A DNA stretch of 64,000 nt from Granulosicoccus sp045110515 (lineage in GTDB: Bacteria; Pseudomonadota; Gammaproteobacteria; Granulosicoccales; Granulosicoccaceae), in the NCBI GenBank assembly GCA_045110515.1, contig JBGCGD010000013.1, forward strand, positions 1 through 64,000, given 5' to 3'. Made by a program: the position numbers and the translations under genes. Within the stretch, counting starts at the first letter, position 1. Every line of letters starts with the position of its first letter. Of the stretch, positions 54,782 through 62,110 are shown piece by piece. The notes under the pieces were generated by a model. That model ran no database searches. It saw nothing but the letters and a program-made list of their open reading frames with translations, and had not been told where the DNA came from.

Positions 54782-55069
54782 TTACTCGAAGACACCCATG
54801 ATGTCGTCTTCACGCATTACCAGTACTTCTTCACCGTCAACCTTGATTTCGGTGCCAGAATATTTACCAAATAACACTTGATCACCCACTTTTACGTCTA
54901 AAGGGCGCACATCACCGTTTTCAGCGACTTTGCCCTTACCCACTGACAGTACTTCACCACGAACTGGCTTTTCAGTAGCTGAGTCAGGGATCACAATGCC
55001 ACCGGCACTCGTGCGCTCTTCTTCCATGCGCTTGACGACCACGCGGTCATGCAACGGACGAATGTTCAT
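54782..55069 (-). CDS. groS: co-chaperonin GroES
   Basis: Small ring subunit that caps GroEL. The 95-residue sequence begins MNIRPLHDRVVVKRME and contains the mobile loop EERTSAGGIVIP, ending in MREDDIMGV. A promoter and CIRCE operator lie upstream at 55122-55175. Length is usual. Confidence 0.98.
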   Translation of the reverse strand: MNIRPLHDRVVVKRMEEERTSAGGIVIPDSATEKPVRGEVLSVGKGKVAENGDVRPLDVKVGDQVLFGKYSGTEIKVDGEEVLVMREDDIMGVFE

Positions 55070-55121
55070 ACCAATACGACTCCGATAAAATTCAATTGTT
55101 AGGAAAATGACTCAAGGGCTG

Positions 55122-55148
55122 TTAGCACTCACCCTCGACGAGTGCCAA
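55122..55148 (-). promoter_or_regulatory. CIRCE operator of groESL (HrcA site)
   Basis: TTAGCACTC-N9-GAGTGCCAA, differing from the CIRCE consensus (TTAGCACTC-N9-GAGTGCTAA) at one position. It ends 53 bases upstream of the groS start and overlaps the expected transcription start of the promoter at 55148-55175. CIRCE is bound by the HrcA repressor, so groESL should be HrcA-controlled; hrcA itself is not in the window. Confidence 0.87.
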
Positions 55149-55175
55149 TTCTAATGTCGCTTTCTACAATATCAA
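55148..55175 (-). promoter_or_regulatory. sigma-70 type promoter of groESL
   Basis: On the minus strand TTGATA (-35) is separated by 16 bases from TAGAAT (-10), each matching five of six consensus positions. Transcription would start within the CIRCE element just downstream, the classical repressed arrangement. A sigma-32 match was looked for and is weaker. Confidence 0.72.
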
Positions 55176-55200
55176 GCCTCGGGGCCAAGAATTTTTCACC

Positions 55201-55800
55201 CTAGTCGTCAATATGGCGGAATTCTGCATCAATAACGTCACCATCACGGCTGGACTTGCCCAAATCCGGCCGGGGTTGACCGCCCGGGGGGACATTGCTG
55301 GTGGAGACTGATTCTTCGGATTTCTGTGCCCCTTGCGTGGTGCCAGACCCTACTGTCGTGCCACCTGAACGTCCGCTCTGCCCGCCAGCTTGATCAAATC
55401 CGGGACCGAACCCGGGGCCAAACCCTGCTCCCATGCCACCGCTGACACCCACAACTGAACGGGCAGCTATTTTCTTGGCCATCCACTGACGGCTCCAAGG
55501 CAGCAGACAAGCAAATCCAAAAGCATCAGTGACAAAACCGGGAGTGAGCAGTAACACCCCGCCGACCATCAAAAGAACCCCTTCGAGCATTTGCTGCGCC
55601 GGCATCTCTCCAGCCACCATGCGCTGCCGGGCTTTGTTGAGAGTAGCCAAGCCTTGTTGACGCAACATGGCAGTACCTAAAACCGCTGTCAGCACCACGA
55701 TTCCAAGCGTGGGGAACCAGCCGAGGGCCTCACCGACTCGCAGCAATACCGCGATTTCTATAATCGGCATCGCGATGAATAAGATCAATGCAAACGGCAT
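55201..55800 (-). CDS. fxsA: FxsA family membrane protein
   Basis: A 199-residue inner membrane protein. The N-terminal part (about 1-125) matches FxsA, with about three hydrophobic segments and the characteristic GEALGWFPTLGIVVLTAVLG. The family is named after suppression of F-exclusion of phage T7; its normal role is unknown. The C-terminal 70 residues form a Gly/Ser/Pro-rich low-complexity cytoplasmic tail, longer than in E. coli. It lies beside groS, a frequent arrangement. Confidence 0.88.
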   Translation of the reverse strand: MPFALILFIAMPIIEIAVLLRVGEALGWFPTLGIVVLTAVLGTAMLRQQGLATLNKARQRMVAGEMPAQQMLEGVLLMVGGVLLLTPGFVTDAFGFACLLPWSRQWMAKKIAARSVVGVSGGMGAGFGPGFGPGFDQAGGQSGRSGGTTVGSGTTQGAQKSEESVSTSNVPPGGQPRPDLGKSSRDGDVIDAEFRHIDD

Positions 55801-55993
55801 TACATACTCCTAAGATGGTTCAGGAACCTATTGCTCCAAAGCGACTCTTACTAGAGCTTGGCGCCTTACGCTCCCTGGTTGGCGAAAGGATTGCTACCAG
55901 TATCCTCTACAATGCGTGCGTCAACTAAAGAGCCTCACAGCGGGCATTGTATCAACCCAGTGGTCCAGAACGACCCCACTAGCAAATTCAGCC

Positions 55994-58471
55994 ATGCACA
56001 AGGATTTACCTAAGCTGCAAAGAAAACGATGGGCTGCGGCGCTGCTCATCTCAGCGCTATTGGCGCTTGTGCTTCTCTCTATCCGCGCTCCGGCCCTCGG
56101 AAACCTCCTCAAAGGTAACCCCGAGCCTCTCCCGCCTGAAGTCGCTTTTGTGCCCAGTTTAGGCAAAGCGTCAGGCGAAGCGCTCACAGTAAATTTCGAT
56201 ATTGAAGAGGGATATTATCTTTACCGAGATAAAACCTCTTTTAAAGTGGAGTCCGTTGAATCCGTATCCGCACTGTCCTCGATCGTGTCCGATGCAGCGG
56301 TAAACCTCGGGAAACCTAAATTCCCTGAAGCGCAAATCCTCACAGATGACTATTTCGGCGAAATGTCGATTTACCGAAAATCAGTGAGCATAGAAATTCC
56401 TTACTCCACACTCTCACCGGTTAAATCCGGAATCCTGGCCGTTAAATATCAGGGTTGCGCAGATATCGGCCTGTGTTACCCGCCCACGACCGTCTCAATT
56501 CCATTCGAACTTCCCGTTTCTGCAAAATCATCAATAGCTGCCACCGTGTCGGCAAGTTTGGGTCTGACGCAGCCGAGTGCCCCTTTACCCAGTTCTCTGG
56601 CATCACCCTTTGAAGGTAATAGTGCAGACGCAAATATTTTTGGAACAAGCAGTGTGCAAGATGACCTACTGCCACCTGAACTAGCCTATCTACCGCAAAT
56701 ATCATCAGCTAATTATCAAAACATTGGCGTACGTTGGTATATCGAACCCGGCTACTACCTTTACAGGCACAAACTTTCGTTCGAGCTTGAGAACCTGCCC
56801 GGCGCTGTTATTGGAGCAGTCAATCTGGACCCGGGTGTTGATCAACACGATGAGTTCTTTGGCAAGGTAAAAGTTTTCCGTGATATCGCCAATGCTCGAT
56901 TAGACATAAAGGGTGTTGGCGCGGACACGCTCACAACCGATAGTAATTTAATTATTAGTTACCAAGGGTGTGCTGATATCGGTGTGTGTTTCCCACCTAG
57001 TAAAGTGAGTCTGCCGTTAAGCCTTGATGCGGATTCACCTGACGCACCAGTAGTTGCTGCTAATGTTTCTTCGGCGATCATCAACGGCGACGAGTCCAAA
57101 CAACTCATCGCTGACAACACCACCGGCGCGGCTGCACCGGAAGGGCAATCAGAGCAAGATCGCTTATTCACTATGTTGGGCAACAATAGTCTATGGCTTA
57201 CGGTTGCCACTTTTTTCGGATTCGGAATTCTTCTAGCGTTCACTCCCTGCGTGCTGCCCATGGTCCCCATTTTGTCTAGCCTGATCGTTGGACAGGGAGA
57301 CAAGATGAGTACGTTTAGAGCGTTTCAGTTGTCGCTTATTTATGTGCTTGTCATGGCGACAACCTATGCCATCGTGGGTGTCATCGTCGGGTTGTCCGGT
57401 TACAACGTACAAGCTTTCCTACAAAACCCCTGGGTACTGTCTGGTATTGCGGCCTTGTTCGTAGTTTTATCGTTATCCATGTTCGGGTTTTACGAGCTAC
57501 AGATGCCTGTGCGGCTTCAAGAAAAGCTCACGAAGTGGTCGAACAAACAAGGCGGCGGCCAAGCCTCAGGGGTGGCTGCCATGGGCTTTATTTCAACACT
57601 GATTGTCGGGCCGTGTATTACTGCACCTCTGGCCGGTGCGCTTATTTACATTGCTAAAACAGGCGATGCTGTTATTGGAGGCGCGGCATTATTCGCACTA
57701 GGCCTTGGTATGGGCGCGCCGTTGCTACTGATCGGAACATCAGCGGGTAAATTTGTACCCAAAGCAGGTGCTTGGATGAATGCCGTGAAATACGTCTTCG
57801 GTATCACCATGCTAGGTATGGCCGTGTACATGATTTCGCGATTCATACCGTCCACTGTCACAATGGCGCTCTATGGCGTTCTCGCCTTGTTTAGCGGCAT
57901 TTACTTTGGCGCGACTGACACGCTTACACGTGACAGCAGCGGATGGCAGAGATTCGGCAAAGCACTCGGCCTTGTTGTTCTGCTGTATGGCGTTGCATTG
58001 CTGATTGGTGCGCTTTCCGGAAATGGCAGTTACACAACTCCCCTGCGCGGGATAGCATCAAACAACACAAGCAACACCAATTCTGAGGAACACGGCCTCG
58101 CATTTGCGCCTGTTAAGAGTGTGTCTGAGCTTAACCAAATTGTGGCCCAGGCAAGTCGAGAGAACCGACCCGTCATGCTCGATTTTTATGCAGACTGGTG
58201 TATCAGCTGCAAAGAGATGGAAGCATTTACCTTCACGGATAGCACGGTGCAAGACCTTTTAAGAAATGCCGTGGTTATTCAAGCCGACGTAACTGCGAAT
58301 GATGACCTTGACCAAGAAATGCTAAAGCATTTTGATCTATTCGGACCGCCGGGTATTATTTTTTACGACACAGAAGGTTATGAAATTCGGTCCGCACGTG
58401 TAGTCGGCTTTATGTCAGCGGAAAAATTCAGCTCGCACCTACAACGACACCTGGGTGGGGCGCGAATTTAG
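55994..58471 (+). CDS. dsbD: thiol:disulfide interchange protein DsbD with two alpha domains
   Basis: Moves reducing power from cytoplasmic thioredoxin to the periplasm. Normal DsbD has one N-terminal alpha domain; this protein (825 residues) has two in tandem (about 40-180 and 215-360), each with the CADIGxC pair (nucleotides 56456-56476 and 56969-56989). Then follow the membrane domain with TPCVLPMVP and VGPCITAPLAG cysteines, and a C-terminal thioredoxin-like gamma domain with WCISC near 58197. The ATG at 55994 begins a clear signal peptide; a GTG at 55916 in frame is an alternative. It is divergent from fxsA. Confidence 0.93.
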   Translation: MHKDLPKLQRKRWAAALLISALLALVLLSIRAPALGNLLKGNPEPLPPEVAFVPSLGKASGEALTVNFDIEEGYYLYRDKTSFKVESVESVSALSSIVSDAAVNLGKPKFPEAQILTDDYFGEMSIYRKSVSIEIPYSTLSPVKSGILAVKYQGCADIGLCYPPTTVSIPFELPVSAKSSIAATVSASLGLTQPSAPLPSSLASPFEGNSADANIFGTSSVQDDLLPPELAYLPQISSANYQNIGVRWYIEPGYYLYRHKLSFELENLPGAVIGAVNLDPGVDQHDEFFGKVKVFRDIANARLDIKGVGADTLTTDSNLIISYQGCADIGVCFPPSKVSLPLSLDADSPDAPVVAANVSSAIINGDESKQLIADNTTGAAAPEGQSEQDRLFTMLGNNSLWLTVATFFGFGILLAFTPCVLPMVPILSSLIVGQGDKMSTFRAFQLSLIYVLVMATTYAIVGVIVGLSGYNVQAFLQNPWVLSGIAALFVVLSLSMFGFYELQMPVRLQEKLTKWSNKQGGGQASGVAAMGFISTLIVGPCITAPLAGALIYIAKTGDAVIGGAALFALGLGMGAPLLLIGTSAGKFVPKAGAWMNAVKYVFGITMLGMAVYMISRFIPSTVTMALYGVLALFSGIYFGATDTLTRDSSGWQRFGKALGLVVLLYGVALLIGALSGNGSYTTPLRGIASNNTSNTNSEEHGLAFAPVKSVSELNQIVAQASRENRPVMLDFYADWCISCKEMEAFTFTDSTVQDLLRNAVVIQADVTANDDLDQEMLKHFDLFGPPGIIFYDTEGYEIRSARVVGFMSAEKFSSHLQRHLGGARI

Positions 58472-58633
58472 CGTTTACACCATCATCCGACTCACACGTG
58501 GCCCTTTTTGCAATAGTTAAGCGCAGTTGGCGTTATTTCTGCGTATCTGGTTAAGTCCACTGAGGGTTTCCTCGGAGGGAAACTCATTAAAACAACCAGC
58601 CATTGGCGTTCCAATGCCTCCGGACGCAGTCAT

Positions 58634-60238
58634 ATGCTCAATACCCTTGATAGCAAACAAACCAACGCACCAAGGAGCGCAAACCTTCTCCGTCCGAAAG
58701 TACGGCGCTTTGCAGTTACAGAAGCTTTACTGCTCCTAAGCTTCGCAAGTTACAGCAGCTTTGCTCAAACAAGTGAAGAGCCGGAAACGGAGTGGGTAGA
58801 ATCAGCCGAGCTCTGGCGGGCTCATGTAGACGATATATCGGAACAGCTAACCGCCCCTGCCATGAATCATTGTGAGGGCTTGGTTAGCCACAATGAACCC
58901 GTTGTGGTTGCCCCCATCAGCCAGTCACCTTATATGAATCTGTATTTGGATCCGGCATTCAACACCCGCAACCGACGAATCACAAATAGTCAGACAGAAC
59001 AGGTGCACCGCCCCATGACAAATTCTGCGGACGCCTGGAACAACGACGAGAGTCTGCTGATTTTGCATCGATTCGATAAAGCAGACCCGACACCAAAATT
59101 CGTATTGATGGATGGCAATAACTATCAAACGCTGGGCGATCTGAACATACCGGCTGTTGCCAACGACACTGTCTACTGGAGTCAGTACAACCCGCTATCT
59201 GTGTTCTATGTCGACAATCATGAGCAAGCCGGTCAGTTAAAGCGGTTTGATATTGCATCCGGTACACAGGAAGTCATTGCGGACTTCGCGCCAATTTGCG
59301 AAGCCAACGGTTTCCCAGCCAATCAGGGCATTTTCACAAAACCGTCATTAGACGATGAACTGTTTGCCTATCAATGCGGCCAAAAAAATGGGAAAGCCCT
59401 GGCAGTATCCTATGAATACACAAGCGACGAATACCATTCACTGGCAATAGGCGCAGACACTCAATGGCCACTGACTGCAACCCTTCAGGCAATGCCAGAA
59501 GGAAATGGTTTCTGGCTTCAAGATGTACCGTTAACCAATTCATTAGACGTTGGTTCCAACTCAACACAACTTGAAGCTCTTACAGCATCCAACGGGAAAA
59601 CAATTTCGATGTTCGACCAGCAGTCATCGAACTGGAAAGCCCTAGCGACCATGGGCTATGGAGAATTCCAATACTTTGCTAATGAGCAACCGGCGCCCGC
59701 CTACTTCTCAGAAATAGTGTTAGTGAACACAGAGGACTCTGAACAGGCTGGCCTGTGTAGAGTTGCTCATCATCGCTCATTTGGACGTGAGGCTTCCAAT
59801 GCGGGCTACAACGCGATGTTGGGCGAAAGCGTTGCGACGCAGAGCCCATCCGGTAGCAGAGTGCTTTTCAACTCAGACTGGTATGACAACGGTTCGGTAG
59901 ATACTTATGCGATTGAACTGCCCTCCTTTACTCGCCTGCAATTAGCGGGGGAATGGGCAGATAAACAGACACCATCAATGATGACACGCATTACGCAGGC
60001 AGGCTCAAAGTTCGCTTATAGCCGAGCACTGGTTTCTGAAAATGAAACGCCCGTGATAACGACCGGTACTGGTCGTATCAATGGTCGTAGCATTCATCTG
60101 AAATACACCACCAAGGTGTCAGACAAAAAAGTGACTGGAGAATGTAGTGGCACAGTTCAAAACGACATAAACGACATCGCGTTTGAATGTACCGACAACC
60201 ATTTCGGAACGTCGACTTATAACCTTGTCAGGCAATAA
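58634..60238 (+). CDS. secreted protein of unknown function
   Basis: Not recognised. The 534-residue protein has an N-terminal signal with a hydrophobic stretch at about residues 27-44 and likely cleavage after SSFAQ. The mature part is rich in short beta-strand patterns with repeated aromatic and Asp/Asn residues, in a style like a TolB/WD-type propeller (for example LLILHRFDKADPTPKFVLMD and FYVDNHEQAGQLKRFDI). A C-terminal region contains two Cys that could form a disulfide. It lies 163 bases after dsbD and is convergent with the MFS gene with a 4-base gap. Function unknown. Confidence 0.72.
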   Translation: MLNTLDSKQTNAPRSANLLRPKVRRFAVTEALLLLSFASYSSFAQTSEEPETEWVESAELWRAHVDDISEQLTAPAMNHCEGLVSHNEPVVVAPISQSPYMNLYLDPAFNTRNRRITNSQTEQVHRPMTNSADAWNNDESLLILHRFDKADPTPKFVLMDGNNYQTLGDLNIPAVANDTVYWSQYNPLSVFYVDNHEQAGQLKRFDIASGTQEVIADFAPICEANGFPANQGIFTKPSLDDELFAYQCGQKNGKALAVSYEYTSDEYHSLAIGADTQWPLTATLQAMPEGNGFWLQDVPLTNSLDVGSNSTQLEALTASNGKTISMFDQQSSNWKALATMGYGEFQYFANEQPAPAYFSEIVLVNTEDSEQAGLCRVAHHRSFGREASNAGYNAMLGESVATQSPSGSRVLFNSDWYDNGSVDTYAIELPSFTRLQLAGEWADKQTPSMMTRITQAGSKFAYSRALVSENETPVITTGTGRINGRSIHLKYTTKVSDKKVTGECSGTVQNDINDIAFECTDNHFGTSTYNLVRQ

Positions 60239-60242
60239 GAGG

Positions 60243-61460
60243 CTAAACGGACAATACTTGTTTACCCGAAAAATAGGCTAACGCCGCACCGAATACTGCC
60301 ATCAGAAACAACGTTATACCTGCTGCAAACCAGACGTTAAATAAGTCTACGACACCAGGCACTACGATTCCTCCCACGAGCATACCGGTACCGGACAACT
60401 GCATCATAAATCCAACCAGAATTCCCACGGAAGATGGATGGCTTGCAGCCTTGGGCATAATCGAAAAAAGAACCCCCGGCACAATTCCACCAACAATGGA
60501 AAACGCCACGGCCGCGGTGATGCGCATTGAGGTATTCGGCCATGGCGCGAATACCAACAAGGCACAAAGGCCGCCGCCCATCAGCCCGATGATAAGCAAC
60601 CTAATATAACCAACACCCTTACGCGATAATACGCCGACCAATATGCTGCCAAGCGCATTGCATATCATGACTAAGGCGACAATAGTACTGACGACCTCTA
60701 GCGTAAGGCTAGACGTCTCCACCAGCAGCAGCGGCAAGTAAGACACCAACGGAATGTATCCGAAGGAATAAACAAAGAAGCATCCGCTTAAAAGCCAGAC
60801 AACGGGTTTAGCTAGATCGGCATAGCTACCCTTAAGCGTGTTTCGGTTAAGCTGAATTAGGTATGCACGATGACTTCTCGTCACAACAGCCACCGAGCAA
60901 GCAGCGAGCAAGGAGATCGCACTTGCAACCCACCATGAAAGTTGCCAACCGCCCATTGATTGAAGTTGTGGCGCTAATAACAACATACTGCCTGCCCCGA
61001 CGGGTAAAAACGATGCCCAGAACGCCATAACAAACGACCGGTCTTTGGACGCGCTGAGCGCAGATATCAACGATGGCAAAACAATCACGGAAATAATCCA
61101 ACCCAAACCTTCTATTGAGCGTCCAATTAACAATAACGGCAAACCATCAGCAAACGAGCCCAACAAGGCACCGACACCCACAGTGCCCACACCGACGATG
61201 GCAAACGGTACGTAGCCTAGACGCCTTATCAGCACCCCAAGCAATAATCCACTGGTGGCAATGAGGATGGAATACAACGAAATGATGAAGCCCGTTTGAG
61301 TCAGGCTGAGCTGCCATTGTTCGCGAATGAGAGGAATCGCGACCGGCACCTTACCGATATGCAGGCCTGTGGTACAGCCGGCTAGGTACAGTACGATCAC
61401 TGCTCCCCACGCGGTTCGCGGCTCCAGGCCATTCGTAGGCTCGTTGTTTAATTGACTCAC
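60243..61460 (-). CDS. MFS transporter
   Basis: A 405-residue membrane protein with about twelve hydrophobic helices, of the major facilitator superfamily. The segment GVLIRRLGYVPFAIVG after the second helix is the MFS loop motif. Substrate is unknown. The GTG at 61460 is used since it overlaps the last base of the upstream glycosylase stop codon (TAGTG), a common coupling pattern; an ATG at 61490 in the same frame would add ten residues. Weak ribosome-binding sites make the choice uncertain. Confidence 0.83.
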   Translation of the reverse strand: MSQLNNEPTNGLEPRTAWGAVIVLYLAGCTTGLHIGKVPVAIPLIREQWQLSLTQTGFIISLYSILIATSGLLLGVLIRRLGYVPFAIVGVGTVGVGALLGSFADGLPLLLIGRSIEGLGWIISVIVLPSLISALSASKDRSFVMAFWASFLPVGAGSMLLLAPQLQSMGGWQLSWWVASAISLLAACSVAVVTRSHRAYLIQLNRNTLKGSYADLAKPVVWLLSGCFFVYSFGYIPLVSYLPLLLVETSSLTLEVVSTIVALVMICNALGSILVGVLSRKGVGYIRLLIIGLMGGGLCALLVFAPWPNTSMRITAAVAFSIVGGIVPGVLFSIMPKAASHPSSVGILVGFMMQLSGTGMLVGGIVVPGVVDLFNVWFAAGITLFLMAVFGAALAYFSGKQVLSV

Positions 61461-62083
61461 TAGGCTGTTCGAGTCAGATAGACATGCCATAGAACGCGCG
61501 CAGCCACTCCTCGGTAGGGTGCCCAACGCTTAGCAATGTCATCAAGTTCTGGGTAACTGGGAATGTCTTTTGCCCCAGTGCATTGGGCATAACTCACCAC
61601 GAGCGCCCGATCACCACTAGCCCAAGCATCGCTTCGGCGCAGTGCCATGAGCAAATAAACACCCGCCGTCCAGGGGCCAATACCCCGAATTCGAGTAAGG
61701 CTCTGTATCACCTCTTCATTTGAGCACCGTCTTAGGGCTTTCAAATCCAGTTCGCCCGAGGCCATGGCTTCCGCTATGGAGCGACAATAGGATACTTTTC
61801 TTTCACTGACACCTGCTTCCCGAAAGGCTGATTCAGGTACTGCAAGAATGTCTGAGGGTGAGACTGTGGGCGCTAGCTTTTTAACCCGGAGCATAACCGC
61901 TTTAGCACTAGCCAAAGAGACCTTCTGCTCTAACACCACGTGAATGAGGGTCTCTAGAGACTGCGTTCGCTGCCACAATGGAGGCGGGCCAAATTCCTCC
62001 ACTAGACTTTTCATTAAGGAATCTTGCGCACACAAGCTAGTCACAGCTAGCAGCAGTGTCTCACGCGTGAGTGATTGATACAC
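61460..62083 (-). CDS. AlkA-like DNA-3-methyladenine glycosylase (HhH-GPD)
   Basis: A helix-hairpin-helix base-excision glycosylase of the AlkA/MAG group. The hairpin motif TRIRGIGPWTAGVYLLM (about residues 133-149) is followed 10 or so residues later by an Asp in SGDRALV, the catalytic residue position. The N-terminal half has the helical bundle with VLEQKVSLASAKAV. The GTG at 62083 gives 207 residues and leaves 27 bases to the divergent glucosidase gene; a longer frame would overlap that gene on the other strand. It is coupled to the MFS gene. Confidence 0.84.
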   Translation of the reverse strand: MYQSLTRETLLLAVTSLCAQDSLMKSLVEEFGPPPLWQRTQSLETLIHVVLEQKVSLASAKAVMLRVKKLAPTVSPSDILAVPESAFREAGVSERKVSYCRSIAEAMASGELDLKALRRCSNEEVIQSLTRIRGIGPWTAGVYLLMALRRSDAWASGDRALVVSYAQCTGAKDIPSYPELDDIAKRWAPYRGVAARVLWHVYLTRTA

Positions 62084-62110
62084 TATGACAGTTCCATAAG
62101 CCGAATAAGC

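Noticed and set aside
55070..55200. Sigma-32 heat-shock promoter for groS
   Set aside because: A CTTGAT element exists but the spacing to any CCCCAT-like box is too short; a sigma-70 promoter with CIRCE fits better.
58501..58600. Imperfect hairpin after dsbD (GTTTCC with GGAAAC)
   Set aside because: Only six clean pairs and no T run after it; too weak to call a terminator.
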